Below, piece by piece: positions 49,139 to 57,975 of a DNA stretch of 64,000 bases (within the stretch, counting starts at the first letter, position 1; each line of letters begins with the position of its first letter). The notes under the pieces were generated by a model. That model was not told the DNA's origin, did no database searches, and was given only the letters and a program-made list of their open reading frames with translations. The stretch comes from Paulinella micropora. Its lineage: Eukaryota; Cercozoa; Imbricatea; Euglyphida; Paulinellidae. Location of the stretch: positions 57,179 to 121,178 of the forward strand of contig WBZZ01000374.1 of the NCBI GenBank assembly GCA_019918135.1, written 5' to 3'. Position numbers and translations under genes: made by a program.

Positions 49139-50104
49139 TCACACATTTTTACCTCCACAACTCGCATCGTGGCAGTAGAAATATAAACCATCTCGTTTCC
49201 ACACAACATAACAATTATCACTTTGATTTTCTTCACCATTTATGATACATTTTCTCACTACTGTTGTTTTCAAAACAAACATTCGCTGTTTTTGTTCTTT
49301 TATTTCCACATTGGGCACTTTATCAATTATTATTTGTTTTACTTCTGCTAGGGTGATATGTTGATATCTTCGCAAAGAAGTATATTCTGGCAGTTTGATA
49401 TCGTAGAATGAATTTTCATCGGGTCGCATGATTAAGTAATCATCTATTTCAACATTATTCAATCGTTTCAGTGTGTTATTTTTTGGTGTATAAGAGAACG
49501 GAAGCAATACACGATCGCTCCCATCTTTATGAGAATAAATAGTGCGGAATGCTCTATTCTTGTTATACACAGAAATATCCAATATTGTTCGTAATTCAAT
49601 CTTTTGATCGTTTCGTTCAAAAGTGAAACAGAGGTCTGGATAATCTTTTTCAATCACTGCTTCCACAAATTTCCAGAATTCCTTTTGTTTATCGCAGTTT
49701 TCAAATACGAAGCCATTGTCGTATGAGAAATGAGAAGAGATTTTATCACCTTTACAAGCATCTAGATATTTGGCTTTTTTGGGATTATACTTCATACCAA
49801 CTTGTTGAAATACATTCTCCATCAGATTATTCCATCGCTCATATATCTTCTCTCGTGAGATAGTCAAGTTGTCGCCGTCCAAATCAGTAAACATTCTCTG
49901 TGGTTTGCCTTCCATCAATACCTCGTAGAATTGTTTTTGATCGTCAGGTGTTTTTTCAATCAACTCAACGAAATCCTCTTGAAATGGCAGAGTGGTAAAT
50001 TGTTTGTTCCCCCACTTAACGAGTATCACATCGTTTGCTTTGTCTCGCAAATCATCTTCTTGTTTCCAATACCATTGTTCATTTTCCAACATGGGTGCCG
50101 ACAT
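49139..50104 (-). CDS. Archaeo-eukaryotic-type primase (AEP)
   Basis: ATG 50,102-50,104; 321 codons to TGA at 49,139-49,141. AEP motifs: MFTDLDGD (catalytic acidic residues), DKISSHFSYDNGFVFE (motif II with SxH) and ILDISVYNKNRAFRTIYSHK (motif III). A C-terminal zinc-ribbon-like region has Cys and His pairs (CIINGEENQ, CYVVWKRDGLYFYCHDASCG). AEPs make primers. Here a protein-primed polymerase is also present, a combination known in several PLVs and virophages. The helicase follows in the same frame after one stop codon, so the two domains were probably one polypeptide. Confidence 0.75.
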   Translation of the reverse strand: MSAPMLENEQWYWKQEDDLRDKANDVILVKWGNKQFTTLPFQEDFVELIEKTPDDQKQFYEVLMEGKPQRMFTDLDGDNLTISREKIYERWNNLMENVFQQVGMKYNPKKAKYLDACKGDKISSHFSYDNGFVFENCDKQKEFWKFVEAVIEKDYPDLCFTFERNDQKIELRTILDISVYNKNRAFRTIYSHKDGSDRVLLPFSYTPKNNTLKRLNNVEIDDYLIMRPDENSFYDIKLPEYTSLRRYQHITLAEVKQIIIDKVPNVEIKEQKQRMFVLKTTVVRKCIINGEENQSDNCYVVWKRDGLYFYCHDASCGGKNV

Positions 50105-50271
50105 ATTATATTGGTGGTCAGATATAAAATGTTTGAGTTGTCCTTAATGATTATATAATAAAGGATATAAAGTTTAATATAAAATTAAATAACTAATAAT
50201 GGAAAAAAATTAAATAAATAATAATTGAAAAAATTTATTAATAATAATGGAAACAAAAATTATTAATTACA

Positions 50272-50781
50272 TTATCTCATTTTATTAAAGCAATCACATT
50301 TATCAAATCCCTTGAATGCTCCACAAAGTCCGCAATATTTTAATGTTTTTATCATACATGATTTATGATAATACTTTTCTCTGTTAGGATATTTAGCAAT
50401 TATGTTTTTTGAAATTGCTCTTTTGCTTTCGCAGTAGCAACAGAATTTAATATCTGGATTTTTATGAATACGGCTTAGCAGTGAGAGTTCTCCGTTCATT
50501 TTGCGATTTTTAAATCGCTTAATACATTCAGAGCCGATCACCATTTCTTCACCACTTTTTGTATGTCTAATGACAAAGTTTTTTTCAATTTCGTGAGAGC
50601 AAACGCAATATTTTTCTGTTCCTTCTTCTAGTAATTCAATGACTTCCCAATCGTTTGTATTCCACTTACCATCGGGCGCAATAAACCTAATCGCGTTGAT
50701 TAAATTCATAAAATATGTGTTTTTCTCATAATCAATGAGCAATTGTAAATCATCATACGCCCAATACGATTTTTTCTCCAT
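50272..50781 (-). CDS. Zinc-binding hypothetical protein, 169 aa
   Basis: ATG 50,779-50,781. The N-terminal half includes YCVCSHEIEKNFVIRHTKSG and VIGSECIKRF, a short module that recurs in PLV and large-DNA-virus hypothetical proteins. The C-terminal half has two Cys clusters (FCCYCESKRA, HKSCMI then CGLCGAFKGFDKCDC) that should bind zinc. A nucleic-acid-binding role is likely but not shown. It is separated from the primase by about 170 A+T-rich bases with TATA-like sequence. Confidence 0.55.
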   Translation of the reverse strand: MEKKSYWAYDDLQLLIDYEKNTYFMNLINAIRFIAPDGKWNTNDWEVIELLEEGTEKYCVCSHEIEKNFVIRHTKSGEEMVIGSECIKRFKNRKMNGELSLLSRIHKNPDIKFCCYCESKRAISKNIIAKYPNREKYYHKSCMIKTLKYCGLCGAFKGFDKCDCFNKMR

Positions 50782-50810
50782 AGTGATTATATCATAAAGA
50801 ATGTAATTAT

Positions 50811-51032
50811 TTAATATTTAATATATAATTCATCATTGAGACTTCTTTTATTTTCCTTTAATTTGGCTCTTTTTTCCTTTTTCATGGCTAGTATCTTGTC
50901 TCTATTCTTTTCATAATACGACTTGCTCGCTACTCTGTATATTTCTGGATTTCTCTTGGCATACTTGCTAGAAGCAATTGAATGTGCTTTCTTTTTTTCC
51001 TCGGGTGTGTTGTAAATCCTTTTCGGTGGCAT
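50811..51032 (-). CDS. Small basic protein with KKKAHxxASxxY motif, 73 aa (paralogue 1)
   Basis: ATG 51,030-51,032. Sequence pattern EEKKKAHSIASSKYAKRNPE, then YRVASKSYYEKNRDKILAMK and a Lys-rich tail. The gene at 52,936 on the plus strand encodes a close relative. Very basic helices suggest DNA or RNA binding. Tiny proteins with this motif occur in PLVs and large DNA viruses, but no function is known to me. Confidence 0.55.
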   Translation of the reverse strand: MPPKRIYNTPEEKKKAHSIASSKYAKRNPEIYRVASKSYYEKNRDKILAMKKEKRAKLKENKRSLNDELYIKY

Positions 51033-51112
51033 GGTTAAGAAGATATGTTATATATTCATTATGATTTTTTTTTAATTAAAATACTCAGATGTAGTAAATT
51101 TTCCTTTGGTTG

Positions 51113-51490
51113 CCGTGTCCGACGTTGGCCGAGGTCTTAATGACTACATTGTCCGAGGTATTAATGATTGAAAAGTAAACGTTGGCAGTCTAACATAAAT
51201 AGCAGTGAGAGATTGAATAAAATTCGTTTTATTAAGGGGGGTGTCCAACGTTGGCCGACGTTGGCGACCTTTTTTCAAAAATTTTCCGAGTGGGTATAAA
51301 AAAAAGGGGGGGGGGGACCTATTTTTTTTTTAAAGGTCGGACAGGTCGGACAGGTTGGACATGTTAGAAAATAGATAATAATAAGAAGAATTATTAATAA
51401 AATCGTTTAAAATTAACATTAAAAAGTGTCCGACGTTGTGTCCGACCTTTAAAACCATTAAGGCAACCTTGGACAGGTTGGACAGTGGAT
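51113..51490. repeat. Cluster of GTCCGAC-type boxes in both orientations
   Basis: Non-coding A+T-rich region with repeated GTCCGACGTTGG, GTTGGCCGA, GTCCGAGGT and reverse forms GGTCGGACAGG, GGTTGGACA. Instances are near 51,118, 51,150, 51,243, 51,257, 51,335, 51,343, 51,427, 51,438 and 51,471. A G run (51,306-51,316) and poly-T lie between. The layout resembles an iteron-like origin or a multi-site operator. It stands between the replication genes transcribed leftwards and those transcribed rightwards. Confidence 0.55.
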
Positions 51491-52133
51491 AATAAAATGA
51501 ATTTAATAAATATCTCTCGCACCTGCTCACATATGAATGGAATTACAACTATGGCCCAGTATCCGAAGAGACGCCGATCGATAAAGTCGTATGTTGAAAT
51601 TGCTTCCAAAATTTATCAAAGCAACTTCCACATACGACAAGTTGCTTTTAATCAAGGAGCAAAGTTGGCCATGGTTGTGTATATGTTCAAAAAAGTATCT
51701 GTTCCTGTGCCACGAATGAAATTATTGAGCGAACCTCTGTGCGCAAACACATAAATCCGCTCATCTTCCTGAAGCGGACTAATGAACAAAACGAAAAGAC
51801 CAAAGCCCTGAAGCCTTCTACATTTCCAGACTTCGACTCTGCTCTGCCAAAAATGGCTTTCTTTTCTAAATAACCATTAGCGACATATCCCCTCGCCCTC
51901 ATTGCATCAAATTCTATTAATGGATTTAGAGGTCTATCCCTTTTGTAGAGAATTGAAAGATTAAGTCCACGACCGAACTTTGGAATCATCCTCTGCGGAT
52001 TGTGCGGCACGAAAGGGGCAATGACGAGCGCAGTCATTTGCTGAACCAATGGCTCTACTGCTGGGTCGGCGACGGCGGGGGCTTTCTCCTCCTCATCCTG
52101 CTCCTCCTCATCCTGCTCCTCTTCGTCGGCCAT
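51400..52133 (-). pseudogene. Hypothetical protein with acidic N-terminus, frameshifted
   Basis: ATG 52,131-52,133. MADEEEQDEEEQDEEEK is followed by an ordered part (PHNPQRMIPKFGRGLNLSIL, FDAMRARGYVANGYLEKKAI). From about 51,800 the coding text shifts frame (EDERIYVFAHRGSLNNFIRG, TFLNIYTTMANFAP) and again to ISTYDFIDRRLFGYWAIVVI. The left end overlaps the GTCCGAC-box cluster and is uncertain. This stretch is visibly less A+T-rich than its neighbours. No family recognised. Confidence 0.4.
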
Positions 52134-52558
52134 GGCACCTGCAACACACACGACAAGGGTTTGGACTTCTTGACTTTACCACTTTGGGAATTCTGAAAAA
52201 GTCGCAGAATGAAAAAAAGAAACAGGCAAAAAACACGTGATTGAATTTCTGGAATTTCTGCTGACAATTTGAAATGCCGATAAAAAGGAAAAGCGAAATT
52301 TTTATTCACACCGCACACCTGAAAACACCAGAAGATGATTACCGCTTTTTTACAGTCATTTTTTACAATGCCTGTAAAAAAACGGCCTTTTAGGACCAAA
52401 TCGCCAAAATTCAACAAACAAGAAATCAAGAGGAAATCAAGACGAAATCAAAAAGGAAGCGAAAATTAAATATTTATCATTTAATTAATTATCATTTAAA
52501 AAAATATAATTCTAACTATATAAAAAAAAAGATTGCGAAGCTACGCATCTCAAAGCGT

Positions 52559-52855
52559 ATGCCAACATTATCAACAAAAGTCGTCGGGGTATCATTTGGA
52601 GGAAGACAGGAAAATTTGTTATATCTAAAAAGCAAACCTCTAATCAAAGTTTTCATAGTTCCTGAACCAGAAAATAAATTTGATAAAAATGCTATTAGGG
52701 TGGAAACAGAAGAAGGAAAGCAGTTAGGATATATAGGAAAATACACTGCGGAAACTTTATCTAAAAAGATAACAAAAAAGCAACAAGTTTCTTATAAAAT
52801 ATATGGTGGCGGGTTGGGCAAAAATTACGGAATGGAAATTACAATCTGGTTGTAG
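52559..52855 (+). CDS. HIRAN-domain protein, 98 aa
   Basis: ATG 52,559. The entire protein matches the HIRAN pattern: KVVGVSFGGRQENLLYLKS, IVPEPENKFDKNAIRVE, KQLGYIGKYTAETLSKKI. HIRAN domains bind 3' single-strand DNA ends, as in HLTF and Rad5, and occur as stand-alone proteins in phages and viruses. A role at replication intermediates or DNA ends is plausible given the adjacent polymerase. Compact and intact, unlike its neighbours. The 52,856-52,935 spacer is short and A+T-rich. The 52,200-52,558 region upstream has no supported gene. Confidence 0.75.
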   Translation: MPTLSTKVVGVSFGGRQENLLYLKSKPLIKVFIVPEPENKFDKNAIRVETEEGKQLGYIGKYTAETLSKKITKKQQVSYKIYGGGLGKNYGMEITIWL

Positions 52856-52935
52856 GAGGTAATATTTAATTTTTCATTTATATAATTATGATTATTATTA
52901 TATAACAATATATACAGTTTTGGTTTTGGTGAAAT

Positions 52936-53189
52936 ATGCCATCACAAAGCGGGCCAGTCGGCTCTGTAAAGTTAGGGCGACCTGCTAAATATACATCTGT
53001 TGAAGAAAAGAAAAAAAGCTCATTACGAGGCTTCAAGAAGATATGTCTTAAAAAATCCAGAAAATGTATAGAAAGGCTGGTGTTTCATATTACGAAAGGA
53101 ATAAGGAAGCCATATCGGCGAGACGGAAGGAACGATATGCTATGAAAAAGAAACAAAAAATGGAAAGTGTAGAAGTTGAAATACGGTAA
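52936..53189 (+). pseudogene. Small basic protein with KKKAHxxASxxY motif (paralogue 2), one frameshift
   Basis: ATG 52,936 opens MPSQSGPVGSVKLGRPAKYT. At the A run near 53,008-53,017 the conserved text moves to another frame (KKKAHYEASRRYVLKNPENV, YRKAGVSYYERNKEAISARR) and ends at TAA 53,189. The second frame matches the 50,811 protein residue by residue over the motif, so the two are paralogues and the shift is a one-base homopolymer indel. The N-terminal GRPAKYT is AT-hook-like (GRP), fitting DNA binding. Confidence 0.6.
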
Positions 53190-53333
53190 AACTAATCACC
53201 CTTACAATTATTTATTTTTTTCTAATAAAATTTTTTTTACATTAATATAATTATCATCTAAACAAATAACACAAGTATAATATAAATCATTGGGATTAAT
53301 ACCAAACTAAAAAATCTATTCCACAATATACCT

Positions 53334-56300
53334 ATGTCATACAAGCCACCCCTACCACCTAGACCAAACAAGCAATATGTCCAACTTCTTCAAGCTAGGG
53401 CAAATCTCCGCGAGGTTAAGACAAGGGAAGCGAAGAGGCGAGAGTTTAAAACACACGATTACACCATTAGAAGAGACAGACGGCTAAACTCGCTATCATT
53501 CAAATTTAAGGACTTGGATATAAGTTTTTATGATACGGACACTTTGGAACAAGAAATATTTATACCCGCCATACGACGAGCGAGAAGGGAAGGTATGACC
53601 AACAATGCGGATGTCAATATAGCTATAACATACACCACTGCTCCCGCTAATATACGATACGACCACTATTCTGTGAAGAAAACTTTTAATTCATTCTTAC
53701 TCCGTGAATATGACACCAAGTTTATGGATGCTCTGAACGAGTTCAACATAAACAACATTGAAGCAGGAGAGAATGGATATGAAAGAACCATCCAATATGT
53801 TTATCTAACATTCGTTCAAGAGAATGGCGGTGGATGCTATGAAGGCACTAGGGAAAAAAAGGAGAAGGTTCAAGAAGGTAAAAAGATATCTCCACCAAGC
53901 AGAAATAACAACTGTCTATTCTTCCTATGTAGAGATATTCTAAATATTCAACCGTTGAATAAACAGAAATGTAATGAGATACGGGCTGAATTCAACCTTC
54001 CGCCAAACTCCCCCATACCATTTTCAATAGCGGACCAGATATTAGAAAAATATGTGAAGGAAGGGAAGACATATGAAATAACAGACCCACTTATGAAGCA
54101 GACCGCGAGCACCAATGAAGAAGGACAAGAGCCCGACAAGCTAATCTTTTTGGAGAATAACCATTACTACGGATTGGTTAAGCAATTCAAGAAGAAATGT
54201 GAAGACTGCCTGCGAGTATATATCAATAATCATAAGTGTAATCTCAACAGGAAAAAAATATGCGGACATTATGTTGAAGAAGAATAATAAAAGGCACCTA
54301 ATAACTAAATTTAGAGAGGAAGAAAAAATGAATAACGACCAGGTCCTTCATTACGATTTGGAAACATTTAGAAATACAAACATTACAGCAGGCTACGATA
54401 TCCACGACTGCTACATAGTCGGATATACTCAGGGACAGGAGGGTTTTAAATACATAGCTGGTAAAGATTGTATAAGCCAATTCGTAGATTTACTAATTGA
54501 ACGAGGCGAGAAGTTGAAGGAAGGATGGGTGCCGAAGAAAAAGGGGGACAAACCGCCCCTTCTATATGTTAATGGTTTTAACGGAGCGAACTTTGACCAC
54601 TACTTCATACACCAAGAATTAATTAAAAAGGGTATTAAAATCAAAGAGTCAAAAATCAACAACGGCTCTATTATTATCTTACACTTTGAAAATGTTAAGA
54701 TGTGGGACCTGAGAAAGCACACTCAGGGAAGTCTTAAAGCAAATCTTGAAAGTATGGGATGTGAATGTAGTAAAGGCGACTTTGACCACAACTCAGCCAG
54801 ACCGTGGGAGGATATGGAAGAAAAGATGAAGCAGGACTGTCTGACCTATCTTAAAAAATGATGTTATGGGTTTGAAAGAAATATACGATAAGTTAAACAC
54901 TCCGATATTTGAAACTCATAAAGTCAATCTAACCTCAAAAATTTCAAACTTCAAGTCTCGCTTTCAACATATGGAAAAAATATGTAGATAACAAATATGA
55001 AGTAAGACTTCCAACAGTTGAGCAGGAAAGAGCATTTAGAAAAGCCGTTATCGGAGGCAGAACTTATTTATCTAAGAGGCGGTTTATTTCTAAGCAATAT
55101 GAGCGATACCTAAAAAAAGAAATCACTTTTGATGAAATAGTTGATTATCTTGTGGATGCGGATGTCGTATCTTTGTATCCAACCGCGATGTTGTTAGCTT
55201 TTATGGTTGGCGACATACTGGAAACAATCGGGCCATTTGACCCGCGAAATCTTCCAATCGGTATTTACAACCTTGACTACATTTCACCAAAAAACATACT
55301 CCATTCAAGGATTGGTCAGCGAGACCGTATGGGCTCCCTTAAATGGCGACTAGAAGATATGAAGGACCAATGGCTAACGAGTGTAGATATTGAGGATATG
55401 GTTGCCGAAGGATATGAAGTCCGCATTCATAAAGGATACTACTCCGCCAAATCGGAATGTGTCTTCAAACAATACATAGACGATATGTTTAAGGCGAAGG
55501 AAAATGCGGAGAAAGGTAGCCCGCAATATCTGCTCGCTAAACTGTTTATGAATAGCCTATACGGTAAGATGATACAGAGACCAATACCATCTATCACAGC
55601 ATACATAACCACTAACGAAGAATACTGGAAATTCTGGAACAGTAATCAAATAACTGACATTGTTAAATTACTGACAAAGAAGGAAAAGATTTATGGCACA
55701 TATCGGGCCTTCCTCGCAATCCAATCTTATTAGAGAGTAGCATAACCAAGCCGACACATTATGGGGCATTCATACTAGCATATAGCCGTCGCATTATGTA
55801 TAATTATATTAAGGAAGCCAACCCGAACGGAACCATTGAGGACGACTTCTATTATACCGATACGGACAGCCTACAAATCCACACAAGATGTGCTAAGTAT
55901 ATCAAGAATATGGGCAATAAGAAACTAGGCGGTATTGGGGACGACTTAGGCGATGGGTGTAAGATTATAAAAGGTGTGTGGATAGCACCAAAACTTTATA
56001 TGTTAGAATTTACAAACCCAAGATGCTTTCACCGCTGGTATGACCAAAAAACGACCTCAAACATATTTCAAAAGGGGTTCATATAGAAACGACAGAAAAT
56101 GGAGTTAAACGATATTTCCATTTTAGGGGTTAAAGGCTTAAATGCTAATCAACTCAACTACGATGTATATGATAAGATGGATAGAGGCGAAAGCATTGAA
56201 AATGTTAGGGAGTTTCAAATGAAAAAAATACACATTGACAGAAACAGCAAACAGCAAACAAATCCCACATTTTAGCATTTTACATATGGCGAATGTTAAA

Positions 56301-56384
56301 AAACAAGTTAATGAGAATAAGTGGGCGGGTCGTGAGTTTATTAACGATAACGACAGCATCCCGCTTGGCTTTAAACTTAATTAA
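53334..56384 (+). pseudogene. polB: Protein-primed family B DNA polymerase, about 1,000 codons, multiply frameshifted
   Basis: ATG 53,334. The first 317 codons form the N-terminal region typical of PLV/polinton polymerases, with NNNCLFFLCRDIL and a Cys/His cluster (CEDCLRVYINNHKCN). The exonuclease domain follows in the next frame: HYDLETFRN (ExoI, 54,352 on), NGFNGANFDHYF (ExoII) and YLK-D-V-GLKEIY (ExoIII, crossing a one-base A-run shift near 54,855). Polymerase motifs: DADVVSLYPTAM (motif A, 55,155-55,190), KLFMNSLYGKM (motif B, near 55,540) and YYTDTDSL (motif C, near 55,850). The C-terminus ends at TAA 56,382-56,384. At least six shifts interrupt it (near 54,280, 54,855, 54,955, 55,705, 56,085 and 56,130, perhaps also 56,270), yet every catalytic motif is intact. 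Such enzymes start synthesis from a terminal protein on linear genomes. Confidence 0.85.
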
Positions 56385-57069
56385 TCATAAAGGTATATTT
56401 TTTTGGCTCCTTTACCCTTGAAGCTTCTTATCGTATGAAACACCCCTCGTCGCTTCACTAACTTAGTATTTACAGCCGTAGCACCCATTAACGATACGGG
56501 GTCAAATGCTGTCCGATTCGTTTGTCAGCTTCGCGTCTTCGCCCTTTTCCCTTTTGGATTAATTTCACCGCCACTCGGTCAATTACTCCTTCAATTAGGT
56601 CCTTCGTGCTACTGCCTTTATTGTATGTGGTGCCCTTACACCAGTCTGTCCTCTTAAATCTTTTGCTATTGTTCCACCTAACGAATGACCCGTTAGCTCT
56701 ACATTATCCTTACCATATTTCTTTATTACTTCATTAACCAGCTTCTGCTCTTCTTTATATCTCGGTGTTCTTTTTAATACTCCCTTCACCAAGCGACATC
56801 GGTGAGTAAGTCCCGCTTATCCGCACTTCCTCTAAATGCCACATCGCCTTACCATCTTTTTCATACACTGTTGATTTTTCTTTGCTAGCGACTGGCTTCC
56901 ATCCGTCAGCACCTTTTCTATCCGACGAGGACGAATAGACATCCTCCGACAAATCCGCATTACCTCCCTTTTGTTTTCTGTATGCCTTACCAGCTTTTTT
57001 CAATGCTTCACCATAGGTTATACCGTGTTTAGCTGAGTAAGCCTTTACAAAGATTATCCACTCAGACAT
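56381..57069 (-). pseudogene. Lipase-like alpha/beta hydrolase, frameshifted
   Basis: ATG 57,067-57,069. The N-terminus (MSEWIIFVKAYSAKHGITYG, EALKKAGKAYRKQKGG) is a short module found at the start of many PLV and large-DNA-virus proteins. The hydrolase part, in a second frame, has EQKLVNEVIKKYGKDNVELT and the nucleophile elbow GHSLGGTIAKDL. The end, in a third frame, has FDPVSLMGATAVNT and GVFHTIRSFKGKGAKKIYL; its stop is at 56,381-56,383. FDPVS supplies the likely catalytic Asp, and the His lies near the end (VFHTIRSF). PLV lipases are thought to act on membranes at entry or exit. Tail-to-tail with the polymerase, overlapping by about three bases. Confidence 0.7.
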
Positions 57070-57118
57070 TATATATTTATTTTAATTTTTTTCCTGCCTC
57101 CTATATACATAATATACA

Positions 57119-57373
57119 ATGAGCGAAGCCGAAGCAAAAAAAGAAATTCCCACCGAAGAGGAAGAAGTAAATAAAACTCTACAATATGGAAAATATAAAA
57201 AAATGAAAATTGAAGATGTTGCCAAGATTGACAAAGAATATCTTGAATGGCTAGTTCAACAGCCTTATTTTAAGAATAAAGATGAAGTGAAAAAGTTTTT
57301 ACGTAGGAAATACATTTTTCCTCTAATGTTGATTTCTTTTTTTATAACCCGTAGTATTGCTTTCTGTTTGTGA
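57119..57373 (+). CDS. Small protein with ExoX-C-like (DUF3820-type) motif, 84 aa
   Basis: ATG 57,119, 49 bases from the divergent lipase start. After an acidic head, LQYGKYKKMKIEDVAKIDKE and YLEWLVQQPYFKNKDEVKKF match the small domain found at the C-terminus of exonuclease X and as a free module in phages and viruses (YGKHKGK..I..D..YLxWL). The last 20 residues are hydrophobic and overlap the convergent gene by 109 bases, so the true end may be near 57,300 with a shift. A DNA-processing accessory role is plausible. Confidence 0.55.
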   Translation: MSEAEAKKEIPTEEEEVNKTLQYGKYKKMKIEDVAKIDKEYLEWLVQQPYFKNKDEVKKFLRRKYIFPLMLISFFITRSIAFCL

Positions 57374-57933
57374 AAGTCGCTAAATTTGGTGAAATGCGGT
57401 TCTTTCAATAAACCGTCTTCAACTTCTAATTCTCTATTTACTTCAAGGTATTGTTTAAGGATATCTTTGAATTGTATGATGTCAAAGTGGTGGTCAATAT
57501 GGACATCAACCCGCTCATATATATCACCACTTATTTCGCATATGTATCGCGGTTCTACGAATACATCAATAGCCATAATGTCAAGATATTCTTGTATTTG
57601 CGGTCTTATTGTATTCCTGCTCGCATCTTTTATTACTCTCGCCATTTTTTTTAATTTGCTAAGGCCTATGAGTTCAACACAGCAATTCCACGAAAACGGC
57701 TTACCATCTACACGAAAGTGTTTGCTTCCTGTTGTCAAATTACTTTCAACATCAATGATGCCATTTTTTAGACAAGGGTGATGGGTTATTAGGTCTCGCA
57801 CGAAATTGCCATCTTCTGGGTTCAGCACTTCACCATCGTTATATTTGTTTATCATTCTTCTTATGTAGGATTTGATAGATGTTTTTGTTAGAAACCGCCT
57901 ACCACCTACAACATACAACTTACGACTATACAT
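57265..57933 (-). CDS. DCL/DUF3223-like protein, 222 aa
   Basis: ATG 57,931-57,933. The N-terminal part has FLTKTSIKSYIRRMINKYND, FVRDLITHHPCLKNGI, then WNCCVELIGLSKLKKMARV. The middle has the striking RVDVHIDHHFDIIQFKDILK. This order (small alpha-beta domain with a THHP motif, then a DHH..F.DIL segment) recalls the DUF3223/DCL domain seen in plant chloroplast proteins and in phage and virus proteins. Function of the viral versions is unknown. It is the first minus-strand gene before the structural block. Confidence 0.55.
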   Translation of the reverse strand: MYSRKLYVVGGRRFLTKTSIKSYIRRMINKYNDGEVLNPEDGNFVRDLITHHPCLKNGIIDVESNLTTGSKHFRVDGKPFSWNCCVELIGLSKLKKMARVIKDASRNTIRPQIQEYLDIMAIDVFVEPRYICEISGDIYERVDVHIDHHFDIIQFKDILKQYLEVNRELEVEDGLLKEPHFTKFSDFHKQKAILRVIKKEINIRGKMYFLRKNFFTSSLFLK

Positions 57934-57975
57934 TACTATATATTATCATTCAGAAAAAATTATTACAAAAATTAA

